A DNA stretch of 64,000 nucleotides from Leptodesmis sichuanensis A121 (GTDB lineage Bacteria; Cyanobacteriota; Cyanobacteriia; Leptolyngbyales; Leptolyngbyaceae). The notes beneath the pieces were generated by a model that did not search any database, had not been told where the DNA came from, and saw only the letters and a list, made by a program, of their open reading frames with translations. Shown piece after piece: positions 28,435 to 38,034 of this stretch. The stretch is from positions 2,728,001-2,792,000 of the forward strand of contig NZ_CP075171.1 in the NCBI RefSeq assembly GCF_021379005.1. Reading direction: 5' to 3'. A program made the position numbers and the translations under genes. Position 1 is the stretch's first letter; every line of letters begins with the position of its first letter.

Positions 28435-30956
28435 TGGTGAAAAAAATCAACAGCGATCGCGGGGTGGACTCTCGCGATCGCTTCACTGAAAGTAACTCTT
28501 CTACCTACCATTCTACCTCCGAGGTATTCAAGCCTCAAGTTGATACGAAGCAAGCGATCGCCCATCTAAAGCTACTGGGTTATCAACCCGGTAATCCTGT
28601 TTTCTTAAGGTTTTTCTATGACAAAAATGACCCTCGGAAGGCTGATGATAAGGGCAGAAAAGCTAATGGGGCATTTCCCGCCTTGTCCTGGCAGAAAGTT
28701 GAAGCCTATCAGGGTGATAAGCGTGGTATTTATTTCGTAGTGAACGGGGGGGGGCATTGCGATGCTGATGTTCAGGCTGGTAGAGCGTTCTTCTATGAAC
28801 ATGACAACCTTAGCAAAGAACTTTCAGCTTCCCTTTGGCGGGAGTTGGGACTACCGGAACCCACCTTTCAGGTAGACACGGGTGGAAAATCAATCCACTC
28901 CTACTGGGTACTTATTGAACCTTGCACAGTTGAAGATTGGAAGATATTCCAAGCCGATCTCCTGGAGTTTGCCGATGCAGATCGCAACTTAAAGAACCCC
29001 AGCCGGGTGATGAGATTGGCGGGTTGCTTGCATCCTGCTACTAACCAGAAAGCTACTATCATCAGTAATTCCGGGAAGTGTTACTCGTTTGAAGAGTTGC
29101 GGGCGGTTGTTCCGTCTGCTCAGAAAGCAGTTCCGATTACCGCCGTTCCACCAGCAAGAGACACAGATCGGGAGATCGAGCGGGCATTAGCGGTAATTCC
29201 TCGGAGAATCGCCAATACTGGCACCTATCCGATGTATCGGAATGTTCTCTGGGCAGTGAAATCGCGTTATGGAACGGAGCGGGCGATCGCATTGATGGAA
29301 CACCATAGCCCCTCTAAAGAATGTGGATGGGACATTGCTCAGGTCTGCCGTTCAGGTGGGAAAAACATCACCCTTGGAAGTCTTTTTTACTATGCCAAGC
29401 AATACGGTTTTGAGTTTGAGGAAACAGCTAAAATGCGCGAATCCCAACAACCTCAAGAAAAGTTTCACTTAATTTCGGAAGAATCAGATGACGATGATCC
29501 GGTTACGCTAGAAGGCATTCGGGCTATCTTAGCTGAATCAAGTTCCCGACCAGATTTGGCTTTTATCCACCCTTCTCTAATGCAACCGTTACAACAACGG
29601 GCAAGGCTTTTGAATATTCCATTGGAATGCTTTATTGGTGCAATTCTGCCAGTGGCCGCCAGCTTGTTGAAAGTGAAAACCAACCTCTGCTTATCGGCTG
29701 CAACCAACTGGTATGCACCACCGATTCTCTGGACTGCCTTAGTTGGGGAGTCGGGAACAGCAAAATCCCCAGTCTGGGAGACAGCGATCGCACCTCTCAA
29801 CACGTTGCAAACACAGCAGGATCATCAATATGAAGCGGCTTCAAGAGACTATGAAGAAGCGTTAGTAGAGTGGGAGAAACGCGATAAAGAGCAACGCGGT
29901 AAGAAGCCCCAAAAACCTGTTCCACGAGAGCTTTACTTCCAGGATGCAACCTTGGAGGCGATCGCTCTAGCCATTTCTCACTACCCAGAACACGGCACCC
30001 TGTATGCGGTTGATGAGTTAACCCAATTTTCCAAAGGATTTGATGCTTATCGCAATGGGAGAGGTGGCGATCGCGCGAAGTGGCTGACAGCCTATGACGG
30101 TCAGGGATTAAAGGTGAACCGCAAAGGGGCAACTCGAATCAGTATGGCGAGATCGGCAATTTCCTTAAGTGGAGGCATTCAACCGGAGATTCTCCAGCGG
30201 GAAATGGGAAACTTGCAGGTGATCGATGGGTTCTGGCAACGGATTGCCTATTTTCCTATTCCTCTGACTAAAGCCCCAATACCAAGGGAGGGAGAAACTT
30301 GTAACTTGTCAGAAATCTTGGAATCGGCCTATCAGTGCTTGGATGCTTTTCCGGCTCAAACGTTCTATTTGGATTCAGAAGCTAACAAGTCATGGAAGCA
30401 GTGGTTTGCGGAATGTGAAAACCTGAAGGTCAAGGAATTGCATCCAGCGATCCGGGCACTCTACCCCAAGGCTAAGGAACGAGCAGCACGGATCGCCTTG
30501 GTGATCCATTGCCTCAATGCGGCGATTGAGGGTACTAACCCACCAGAGAAGATACCTGCCAAGACATTGCAGGGAGCGATTGATCTAACCCGCTGGACGC
30601 TAACTCATACGCGGCTTCTGTTTGCAGACTTTGGTCAGGGAGAGAACCCCCAGGCAGTAAAACTTGTCCGTTTTGTGGAGCGATTTAGGGGTATGGGGTG
30701 GATTGCTGCAAGAGATGTGATGCGATGGTACTCTCGCCGCCAAATGGACGCCAAGGATGCACGGGTTTTCATGATGCAAGTAGTTAACTTTGGGTATGCA
30801 GTTACGAATGGAGAGGAACCCGATTCTAAGAAATTTAGGATTCAGATCGTCCCTGACACCCCTGACAAATCCCTTCAAGACCTTTCCCTGCAAAGAATTG
30901 AAGCTCCTGACAAAAGGGAGCGTGTCACTTTTTTGAGAGAGAAATGGGGGAAGTAG
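28434..30956 (+). CDS. AEP-like primase / DUF3987 helicase replication protein
   Basis: 840 residues, ATG overlapping the previous stop, with an AGGAGGG ribosome site. The N-terminal region shows possible archaeo-eukaryotic primase motifs (FFYEHD, KSIHSYWVL, PSRVMRLAG). A PriCT-like stretch follows near RNVLWAVKSRYGTERAIALM. The C-terminal half is DUF3987-like with a P-loop-type GESGTAKS near residue 437 and LYAVDELTQFSKGFDAYR. Such proteins start replication of plasmids, phages and satellites. The last residues (from about RERVTFLREKWGK) are encoded by the inserted ISKra4-type element; the original frame would have continued for about 17 residues after the insertion. Confidence 0.85.
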   Translation: MVKKINSDRGVDSRDRFTESNSSTYHSTSEVFKPQVDTKQAIAHLKLLGYQPGNPVFLRFFYDKNDPRKADDKGRKANGAFPALSWQKVEAYQGDKRGIYFVVNGGGHCDADVQAGRAFFYEHDNLSKELSASLWRELGLPEPTFQVDTGGKSIHSYWVLIEPCTVEDWKIFQADLLEFADADRNLKNPSRVMRLAGCLHPATNQKATIISNSGKCYSFEELRAVVPSAQKAVPITAVPPARDTDREIERALAVIPRRIANTGTYPMYRNVLWAVKSRYGTERAIALMEHHSPSKECGWDIAQVCRSGGKNITLGSLFYYAKQYGFEFEETAKMRESQQPQEKFHLISEESDDDDPVTLEGIRAILAESSSRPDLAFIHPSLMQPLQQRARLLNIPLECFIGAILPVAASLLKVKTNLCLSAATNWYAPPILWTALVGESGTAKSPVWETAIAPLNTLQTQQDHQYEAASRDYEEALVEWEKRDKEQRGKKPQKPVPRELYFQDATLEAIALAISHYPEHGTLYAVDELTQFSKGFDAYRNGRGGDRAKWLTAYDGQGLKVNRKGATRISMARSAISLSGGIQPEILQREMGNLQVIDGFWQRIAYFPIPLTKAPIPREGETCNLSEILESAYQCLDAFPAQTFYLDSEANKSWKQWFAECENLKVKELHPAIRALYPKAKERAARIALVIHCLNAAIEGTNPPEKIPAKTLQGAIDLTRWTLTHTRLLFADFGQGENPQAVKLVRFVERFRGMGWIAARDVMRWYSRRQMDAKDARVFMMQVVNFGYAVTNGEEPDSKKFRIQIVPDTPDKSLQDLSLQRIEAPDKRERVTFLREKWGK

Positions 30957-31803
30957 GGTCAAGTTGACCATTCAAATAAGCACATCGATGAGCCAGCACT
31001 TGAGGAACATGATCTTCTCTCCATTGAGCACCGGAAATTTGAGTGCGACGGTCAATCTGTTTGACCCATGACTCGACATCCCCAGAACCAATTGGAATGC
31101 CTTCGCTCTGGTAATATTCATAGTTGGGAATCCGGTCTTGGTGAGTCCGCAAATAGTCGCAGAATTTATGCGCTTGGGGTTTGTTCAACGCATCAAACAA
31201 AGCTAACACCTCATTCACCTTGCCTTGCCACAACAGAGTTTCTGCCTCCTGCAAGCGTTTGAGCGACCCACCCACTTTGTATAGGTTTTCCTTGAGGTGA
31301 TACCAGTCTAAAATCTCCCGGCGTGGGCTACTCAACTGCATTTGAGCATACACTCCCCAAATTCCCGGATGTCCGTCCCCTAGACAATACAACAGGGTCG
31401 CTGTCACTAAGGTTTCCACCCATTGACACAGTTGGTCATTGGCTTGGTAATAAGCTACCCCAACACCATCCCCATTCACCCGCAAGGCTTTGTACTGTCG
31501 CCATTGGCTCGGTTTTCCGGCTGGGGTGATTAGGCGAATGTTGCCCCCGTCCAAACTCATTTGGTTGACCTCAACGGCTCTGTCGCCCTCTGGAGGGCTA
31601 AAGTCTTGGCGATGCACGATGCGTTGCTGGGTCTTCAGGCTGACTTTGATGCCAGTCATGATTGCGACTTCTGCTGCCGCCTCCCGGTAGGAGGCATTTG
31701 CACTGGCTCGTAAGCAGCACATCTCCAGGTATGGACTGATTTGGCTACTGGGTTTGACCTCTAGCGCCAGTGCTTGCGCTCGTGTCAACTTCAACGCTCC
31801 CAA
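30925..31803 (-). CDS. ISKra4-family transposase, catalytic part
   Basis: 292 residues as an open frame. Family motifs: NQMSLDGGNIRLITP, YCLGDGHPGIW, REILDWYHLKENLYKVGG and GIPIGSGDVESWVKQIDRR supply the DDE-type acidic residues. The listed frame is open upstream past its first Met: read in this frame the sequence before it is IDQVSPPHVGAYERSVKSIL, which joins the N-terminal ORF at a run of seven T (sense strand; 31861-31867). A -1 frameshift there gives the usual full-length transposase. Confidence 0.88.
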   Translation of the reverse strand: MGALKLTRAQALALEVKPSSQISPYLEMCCLRASANASYREAAAEVAIMTGIKVSLKTQQRIVHRQDFSPPEGDRAVEVNQMSLDGGNIRLITPAGKPSQWRQYKALRVNGDGVGVAYYQANDQLCQWVETLVTATLLYCLGDGHPGIWGVYAQMQLSSPRREILDWYHLKENLYKVGGSLKRLQEAETLLWQGKVNEVLALFDALNKPQAHKFCDYLRTHQDRIPNYEYYQSEGIPIGSGDVESWVKQIDRRTQISGAQWREDHVPQVLAHRCAYLNGQLDPTSPISLSKK

Positions 31804-31811
31804 AATACTCT

Positions 31812-32030
31812 TTACGCTTCGTTCATAGGCTCCGACGTGCGGGGGACTGACCTGGTCGATAAAAAAATACCGATTTGTGGCGACACATGGACTTGCATCT
31901 GCTCTCTCACCGTCGCTTCAATCTCGGCTAACGAACTCATCGGCAGACCTTGAGCTTGTGCGTCCTGGTGCAGAATTTGAGCGATCCGCGCGACATGTTG
32001 TTCAAGTTCCTGTTGTTGTTCTGGAGTCAT
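31812..32030 (-). CDS. ISKra4-family transposase, N-terminal part
   Basis: 72 residues, MTPEQQQELEQHVARIAQIL..., matching the usual N-terminus of ISKra4 transposases. It ends shortly after the T7 run (GIFLSTRSV in this frame, GIFFIDQVS in the -1 frame). It is probably the zero-frame product of a programmed frameshift or polymerase slippage. Confidence 0.8.
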   Translation of the reverse strand: MTPEQQQELEQHVARIAQILHQDAQAQGLPMSSLAEIEATVREQMQVHVSPQIGIFLSTRSVPRTSEPMNEA

Positions 32031-32399
32031 ACTGCTGATAGAGAAAGAGACCTATCTCTATGCTCATTTTTCTCCCCAAAAGGTGACACGCTCCCCTGAC
32101 AAACTGACAAAACTCCTGACAAAACCCCTGACAGTCCTGACAAGTTGCTGACAAAATTCATAGAAGCTGATGATGCATTGGCTCCTAATGAACAGGTCGT
32201 TGAGGCTGCAATCAACGATTTGTCAGGGAATGTCAGTGAAATTGTCAGTGAGTTTGTCAGTAAAGCGGAAGCCACAAATGGCAGGGCTTTAAGCCAATTT
32301 GTCAGGGTTGTCAGTGGAGGTGATTAAGCTGTTCAAATTGAGCGATCGCGTCTTTTGATTACCCTGGTAGTAATAGGTTGAATGGAGTGAAGTTTGCTT

Positions 32400-33500
32400 A
32401 TGGTTGCCAGTCCTGAAATTTGCCGAATCAATGGAGCGAAGTCGAGAGGGCCAATTACGCAACGGGGAAAAGCGATCGCCGCTCGCAACTCGACCAAACA
32501 TGGATTACTGGCTGAAAAACCACCGATTCTCGCCAGCGAGGATTTAGAAACATTTCAGGGATTGGTGCAAAGCTTGGTGGATTACTACCAACCCGAAGGG
32601 GCTGTGGAATGGCATTTTGTCCAAACGATCGCGATGTGCATTCAACGCCAGCATCGACTTTGGGCAGCAGAAGTAGCCCTGGGAAATGACCAGACGTTGC
32701 TACCCGTACCAAAGCCTTACACAGAAGATAAATATCCACACTTCAAACAGCCTGAGAACAGCGAACACTGGAGCAATTACCATCCGGCAAACCTGCTGCG
32801 AGAACGCAAGCTGTTAACCACGTTTCTGGAACATAACACTGTAGAGATGTTCCCAACTGAACGGCGCTCCAAGTACTTTGAGGATATGTGGGAGGAATGG
32901 ATTGCCGTGACGATGAAATACCTCAAGCGGCTAGAAGATGGATATCCGACTGACGGGATTCCTGGCAAACCAGATCGGGCCTTGGCCCTTGTCAGTCGGG
33001 AAACGTATGTGGATCGCTTTAATACCTGGATCGCAGACTTAAAGGCGAGTGGTCATCCGTTTGCTGAGTGCTGGTTCTATCGCATCTCTTTGCACGGAGC
33101 CGATGTCCCGAAGACAAAAGTCATGTGGGATTATTACTTTGAGAAGTACGTAGCTTTTTTAGATGCTTGCCGGAAACGGATCGAGCAGATTAATCAAGTT
33201 GAGCAGGAAATTGAGCAGGAACGCGATCGCTATCAGCAGGATCTGGCTCATCGTCAAGCCCTCACGGCTAGCCCAATTCCTCCGTCGGTTGTGTTGCTGA
33301 ATCGGTATGAGTCTCACATCTCAAAACAGTTAGAGAGAGCGATCGAACAGCTTCAAAATTTGCAGAATCAACGGAAGGATAAGGGTTCTATGGGTTCGTT
33401 TGGTCAAGATCCTGATCCCAGCCCCCTTACTCAAGTAGGTTCTCTTTCCTGTCAGGAGTTCTCCTGTTCGGGCACTGATTTCCAAAAGGGCGACAGTTAA
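32400..33500 (+). CDS. Mobile-element hypothetical protein
   Basis: 366 residues from the ATG at 32400; a TTG two codons earlier is possible. The N-terminus has a motif common in phage- and transposon-associated proteins (INGAKSRGPITQRGKAIAAR ... STKHGL). A coiled-coil segment (EQINQVEQEIEQERDRYQQDL) lies near the C-terminus. The last 30 residues look less conserved. No enzymatic motif recognised. It follows the insertion sequence and the original 3' end of the primase gene. Confidence 0.7.
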   Translation: MVASPEICRINGAKSRGPITQRGKAIAARNSTKHGLLAEKPPILASEDLETFQGLVQSLVDYYQPEGAVEWHFVQTIAMCIQRQHRLWAAEVALGNDQTLLPVPKPYTEDKYPHFKQPENSEHWSNYHPANLLRERKLLTTFLEHNTVEMFPTERRSKYFEDMWEEWIAVTMKYLKRLEDGYPTDGIPGKPDRALALVSRETYVDRFNTWIADLKASGHPFAECWFYRISLHGADVPKTKVMWDYYFEKYVAFLDACRKRIEQINQVEQEIEQERDRYQQDLAHRQALTASPIPPSVVLLNRYESHISKQLERAIEQLQNLQNQRKDKGSMGSFGQDPDPSPLTQVGSLSCQEFSCSGTDFQKGDS

Positions 33501-33761
33501 GCAGCAGCGTCCTTACCAAGGTGAATGACATCTTGACATCACTTTTCTCAAGCAGGGAGAAGAAATCACCAAACCTTCCATAAGGTTTTCGTGAAGAAAG
33601 AATCAAGATGAAATGGCGATCGCCTGATCCGGGGATAGTGCTGAAGTATTTGTAATAGGCTTCAGAAGTGATGGTTTACGTTTTGAGCCAAGTCAGTAGC
33701 TCATGCTGAGAGCAGTAAGGGTGTGTTTCCTGTACAAGATGCATCTAGTAGAGGGGCATGG

Positions 33762-34685
33762 ATGGAAGTCATTTCAACGCCTAAAGCGAACCCAGAGACT
33801 TTACTGGCTCTCATTCGCAATGTTTATGACGGACAGGTTGTAATTCCCAGGTTTCAGCGGCCTTTTGTTTGGAAGCGGGAAGACATTGAAGAGGTCTTAG
33901 CCTCGATTTTGCAGGGATACTTTATCGGCACCTTTCTAATGCTGGATACACCAGCCAAGAAGCCCATGTTTCCCTACACCACAGTAGAAGGGGTCAAACA
34001 CATCGAAGGAACGACTCGACCCCAGGAAAATGCAACTGTGCGGCTGGTATTGGATGGACAGCAGCGGATTACCTCGCTTTTTTACGCTCTCTATGGGCCT
34101 GATATTGCATTGAAGGGATCAAAGTATCCTCACACTTTTTTTCTAAGGTTGGATTACGCCTTAGCAGGGGATTTGGATGAAGCTGTGATCGGTGTGTCAA
34201 CGCAGAACCGACGAGTCATGAGTGAGATGAAAAGATTAGTTGACACCGATCAGGCCATTCCTTTCACCCGAATGCTGGACTCAGGGCATTTTTACCAGTG
34301 GCTGTATAGTGGGCAAAAGTCTTGGCAAGGCCAGGAACAGGAACAGGTCAAAGACTTATACGATCGATTTCAAAAGTTTATGGTGCCAGTGATTGCGCTA
34401 TCACCGGAAACCGGAAAAGACAATATCGTCAATATTTTTGAACGGATTAACCGGACTGGAGTTAGTCTTTCACTTTTTGATCTAGCAGTCGCGCAACTGT
34501 ACCTAAAAGGCATCAAGCTACGGGAACTTTGGGAGCAATTTGCCAGGAAGCATGAAGCCGTCACCTCGATTGTCAAGCCAGAGTTTCTGCTACGCCTCAT
34601 CGCCTTGGTGCAAGATCAGGAAGTCCGCCGTCGAACTCTTTTGAATTCCCTCGATGCCATAAGGAGCTTGCAAATAAATAAAATA
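33762..34685 (+). pseudogene. DUF262-HNH-EVE nuclease, 5' part (split by an insertion sequence)
   Basis: Start ATG at 33762 (MEVISTPKANPET). Residues 1-308 form a DUF262 (GmrSD/ParB-like) NTPase-nuclease domain: VVIPRFQRPFVWKREDIEEV, LVLDGQQRITSLFYALYG and FERINRTGVSLSLFDLAVAQL. The frame is cut at a TA dinucleotide (34684-34685) by an ISAzo13-type element. Removing 34686-35965 restores one open frame into 35966-37234. DUF262 proteins include GmrSD-type modification-dependent restriction enzymes and Bre-like phage-defence proteins; here the gene is probably inactive. Confidence 0.85.
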
Positions 34686-34761
34686 CCAGTCATTTTAGCG
34701 GGAGCAGAGCGGAAATATCCCTCTCCTGGCTGAGAATCTCTAGAACAACACTCTCCTTACC

Positions 34762-35232
34762 ATGCTCGACGACAAGATTAAAGCAAGCCTGAAAGATGCT
34801 GCTCGAAAGCTGACTGGACACCGTAAGCGAGATTTTATCGCAAAAGTTGCAGAGGACTATTTTGACGGTTCAGCCCGGAAAACGGAAACGGTTTTAGGGT
34901 GGAATCGCGCCAGTGTGCAACTGGGTCTGCATGAACGCCGCAGTGGAATCACCTGTGTTGATAACTATCGAGCTAGAGGGCGGCATAAAAGCGAAGTGGT
35001 GTTGGTCAATTTGGAAGCCGATATTGCCAGTTTAGTGGACAGGCAAGCCCAAGCTGATCCGAAATTTCAATCGACCTTCTTATATGCTCGTATCAGTGCC
35101 CAAGCCGTCCGAGATGCCTTAAGTGAGCAGAAGGGCTACGACGAGGAACAACTGCCTTCGCGTCAGACCATTGGGGCAATTCTCAATCGCATGGGATATC
35201 GCCTAAAAAAACACAAAAAGTCAAACCGTTGA
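34762..35232 (+). CDS. ISAzo13-family transposase, N-terminal ORF
   Basis: 156 residues: MLDDKIKASLKDAARKLTGH and a helix-turn-helix region (KTETVLGWNRASVQLGLHERRSG reads like recognition helices) followed by a second HTH (SRQTIGAILNRMGYRLKK). At the end the codons CTA AAA AAA CAC contain seven A (35205-35211). A -1 shift there reads KTQKVKPLKKIAQTDAIF and continues into the catalytic ORF. Confidence 0.85.
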   Translation: MLDDKIKASLKDAARKLTGHRKRDFIAKVAEDYFDGSARKTETVLGWNRASVQLGLHERRSGITCVDNYRARGRHKSEVVLVNLEADIASLVDRQAQADPKFQSTFLYARISAQAVRDALSEQKGYDEEQLPSRQTIGAILNRMGYRLKKHKKSNR

Positions 35233-35957
35233 AGAAGATCGCTCAAACCGATGCCATCTTTGACAATGTTGCTCAAGAGAATCAACGGGCTGATGCCAAT
35301 CCGAAGTCCTTGAGGCTCTCGATTGACACCAAAGCCAAAGTTAAGATCGGCAATCTATCGCGTAATGGCAAGGATCGCACTCTAGAAGCCAGAAAAGCCG
35401 ACGACCACGATAGTGAGTGGCAGTCGGTGTTAGTGCCTTTTGGCATTCTCAATCTCGACAACGACGAGTTGTCGATTTACTTCGGTCAATCGGCTGAAAC
35501 CAGCGATTTTATAGCCGATTGTTTGGAGTGGTGGTGGCAGGACAATCAAGACCATTACCCGGAGATTGAGGAATGGGTGATCAATTTAGATGGAGGACCC
35601 GCCACTCGCAGTGATCGCACTCAGTTCATCAAACGCATGGTTGAACTCGCCCAAACGATCATGCTCCCGATTCGATTGATTTACTACCCGCCTTATCACA
35701 GTAAATACAATGCCATTGAACGATGCTGGGCAGCGCTTGAGCAGTATTGGAATGGAGCCATCTTGGATTCGGTAGAAGCGGCAGTTCAATGGGCCAGTCA
35801 CATGACCTGGAAAGCAATGAATCCAGTCGTTTATCTGGTTGAAGGCATTTATGAAAAAGGGGTCAAGGTATTGGCTGAGGAGCTAGCAGATTATCTCCCT
35901 TTCTGGCAACGGTCTGAAGCTCTGCCCAAATGGGATATTACTATTCTCCCCGATTGA
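35229..35957 (+). CDS. ISAzo13-family transposase, catalytic ORF
   Basis: 242 residues as listed, overlapping the first ORF by four bases; probably made as a fusion by frameshifting at the A7 run. DDE residues are visible: RLSIDTKAKVKIG (Asp), WVINLDGGPATRSDRTQF (Asp) and YYPPYHSKYNAIERCWAALE (Glu). Confidence 0.87.
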   Translation: MKKIAQTDAIFDNVAQENQRADANPKSLRLSIDTKAKVKIGNLSRNGKDRTLEARKADDHDSEWQSVLVPFGILNLDNDELSIYFGQSAETSDFIADCLEWWWQDNQDHYPEIEEWVINLDGGPATRSDRTQFIKRMVELAQTIMLPIRLIYYPPYHSKYNAIERCWAALEQYWNGAILDSVEAAVQWASHMTWKAMNPVVYLVEGIYEKGVKVLAEELADYLPFWQRSEALPKWDITILPD

Positions 35958-35965
35958 TTGGGATA

Positions 35966-37234
35966 TTATTTAATTGCAAACCCCTAACTACTGATACCTT
36001 CCATGATCTCTGGCAGGAAGCGGTCGAGTCCATTGTGCAGGCTTACCAACGAATTACGACGGTCTATGGTGCTTTCAATCCTAGATGGATTCCCTACACA
36101 ACTTTGACTGTACCGTTAGCCGCCTTGCTTTTGAAACTCAAGAAAACCTCTGCTGGAGCCGAAGCCTACCAAAAAGTAGACTGCTGGTACTGGGGCTGTG
36201 TACTGGGCCAGCGTTATGATAGTGCCGTTGATACTAAGACTTATCAGGACTATCGAGATATAACTCAATGGATTGAGAACAAACGGGACAGTGCCCCCGA
36301 ATGGCTTCAGCGCCTCGCCCTCTCAGTTCAAAGCCTCAATATTGACACCGATGAACCTTACTCTACCCTCTACCGGGGGTTGATGGGGTTGATTGCTAAG
36401 CAGGGAGCCTGGGACTTCTCCACGGGACAACCCGCAGAACTCAATGACTGCCATGATGATCACATCTTTCCAAAGTCCATCTTTGGCTCAAACCATCCTG
36501 TTGATAGCTTGCTCAACCGGACTCTCATCTCGAAGGACACCAACAGGGCCAAAGGCAACAAGCTTCCTTCGGAATTTCTGGATGTGTTCTGGCAGAAACA
36601 TGGCAAGGATGACGTTAAGCTGCAAAAAACTCTCGCCACTCACTTTATTTCTTTGGATGCCTACGCCGCTCTCAAAAATACTGACTTTGAACGGTTCATC
36701 AGCGAACGGCGTAAGACTGTAGAAAAAGCCGTTAGGGACCTACTGGCTCTAGCCGAACCTGTGGATGTTGAGCCATCTTCTGAATCTGAAACGGTTTACT
36801 GGCTAACTCCAGTCCGATCGGATGAGGAAGAGAATGCAGAGACCGTGATTCAAACATTGGTTGGTGAAGAGGGTATTTACGCCTTTGGAGACAAAACTCC
36901 AGGCAGGCGAAATATTAAAGCAGGTGACTGGATTTGCTTTTATGCGACTGGCAAAGGGGTTGTGGCTCACGCTAAAGTCAGTTCCAGGCCAGACCGTAGA
37001 AAGATCCATCCACGGGTGCGGCACTCTGACAAATATCCTTGGGTTTTCACAGTAGAAGATGCTGTACTCTATCTCGATCAGCCGATCCCTGTTGATGAGT
37101 CTTTAAGAAGTCAGCTAGAAGCATTCGAGGGACGTGACCCCAGTTCCCCTTGGGCTTGGTTTGTACAGGCAACCCGCAAGGTTAGCCAGCAGGACTTCCA
37201 GCGATTAACTAAGGGTGAGAATGAACAGTTTTAG
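35966..37234 (+). pseudogene. DUF262-HNH-EVE nuclease, 3' part
   Basis: Continuation of the gene that starts at 33762 (together about 730 residues). It carries a DUF1524-like HNH domain (DDHIFPKSIFGSNHP ... LLNRTLISKDTNRAKGNKLP) and a C-terminal EVE/PUA-like domain (AGDWICFYATGKGVVAHAKV ... KYPWVFTVEDAVLY). EVE domains read modified bases, so the intact protein would fit a modification-dependent restriction enzyme. As a separate ORF it has no good start of its own. Confidence 0.8.
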
Positions 37235-37569
37235 GGTTTACTGGAAGGTACGATCGCTAAACTGCACCCCAACCTTGCAGTAAAAAGCCCGCCACAAAAG
37301 GCAGGCAACATCAGATGAGGGGGCTTCACGACTGAAAGTGACTTTAGTTTTCCCAACAGGATACGATCGCCAACCTTAGCAAGTTCAGTTAGTAAGTTAC
37401 CCTCTAAGAAAAACCTACTGAGCCTAAGTCGTAGTCGTGCAATACCATGCTCACCCGCTGAGGAATTCCAGGATAAACGTTATCAGGGCTGAAGTGAGGA
37501 TGTCCTGCCAGAACTTGTGGCGATCGCGCTTTTGGGTCGTTGTGTTACTTTTCTCCGTCATGACGATCG
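37235..37569. other. Gene-free stretch in the island
   Basis: 335 bp. No convincing ORF. It contains a GC-rich imperfect stem (GCCCGCC / GGCAGGC) near 37287-37305 and one HIP1 site; a small RNA cannot be excluded. Confidence 0.4.
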
Positions 37570-37785
37570 CTACTCCTCACTCTTGGCAAACTTCAGCCAG
37601 TCATTAGGTGTGGTTTCAGGGAAAGCTTTGGCGAAACCTTCCAAGACTTTGCCACTGGGAACTAGGGATGGATCTTTGTAGAGCCGATAAACAGTTGGCT
37701 CTGATAGCTCAGTGGCTTTCCAGAGGGCATAAGCCGTTAATCCCCTGGAATCTGCAAATTCTTTGACGCGATTGAGCACTTTCAT
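37570..37785 (-). CDS. Cro/C1-type helix-turn-helix repressor
   Basis: 71 residues. The HTH is clear: GLTAYALWKATELSEPTVYRLYKDPSLVPSG. It is related along its length to the protein at 44228-44443 (GITRYRFWQDTGLSRATAYRLCDDPTYIPTG). The ribosome site GGAGG lies within an 18-bp perfect inverted repeat that spans the start. Likely the lysogeny-type regulator of the island, acting on the divergent promoter region 37783-37892. Confidence 0.85.
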   Translation of the reverse strand: MKVLNRVKEFADSRGLTAYALWKATELSEPTVYRLYKDPSLVPSGKVLEGFAKAFPETTPNDWLKFAKSEE

Positions 37786-37892
37786 TCCTCCATACTCTCA
37801 CATTTATAGGGTATCCAATAAAGCTGATACCTTCAATAGCTTTATCTAATAAACTTGACAGTATCCTAAAAGTTTGAGAGTATGGAGGAATG
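37783..37892. promoter_or_regulatory. Divergent promoter/operator with 18-bp perfect inverted repeat
   Basis: CATTCCTCCATACTCTCA (37783-37800) is perfectly inverted as TGAGAGTATGGAGGAATG (37875-37892). Each arm ends in GGAGGAATG, so either transcript would carry the same ribosome site and start. Inside lie a second perfect repeat ATAAAGCT / AGCTTTAT (37818-37825 / 37838-37845), TTGACA on the plus strand (37855-37860) and TATAAA reading toward the minus gene. The pattern fits repressor control of both directions. Confidence 0.65.
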
Positions 37893-38034
37893 GGATACGA
37901 AACGGGTTCCGCTGCCACCAACAGGTGAGTGATGCCCCGGAAGCAGATTCCCTCAAATACCAACCAAGAGGCACCCGCCTCAACTGCCAAGTAAAGATCG
38001 GGTGCCCCACTCGCAAAACAACGAGGTAATTCAA

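Larger units (their letters stand above)
30915..32095 (-). mobile_element. ISKra4-family insertion sequence
   Basis: About 1.18 kb. The ends share 13 identical inverted bases (GGGAGCGTGTCAC at 30916; its complement at 32083-32095) within a longer imperfect repeat. CTGACAAA is found directly on both sides (30907-30914 and 32096-32103), a likely 8-bp target duplication, although this motif also recurs nearby. The insertion cuts the 3' end of the primase gene. Confidence 0.85.
34686..35963 (+). mobile_element. ISAzo13-family (IS630-like) insertion sequence
   Basis: About 1.28 kb flanked by TA on both sides (34684-34685 and 35964-35965). The ends are imperfect inverted repeats (left CCAGTCATTTTAGCGGGAG; right complement TCCCAATCAATCGGGGAG). 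It is inserted in a DUF262 gene, whose frame is restored when the element and one TA are removed. Confidence 0.8.

Noticed and set aside
32145-32327. 60-codon ORF right of the ISKra4 element (MLTKFIEADDALAPNEQVV)
   Set aside because: Starts with TTG, has no ribosome site and begins in the interrupted CTGACA-repeat end of the primase gene; probably old 3' sequence rather than a gene.
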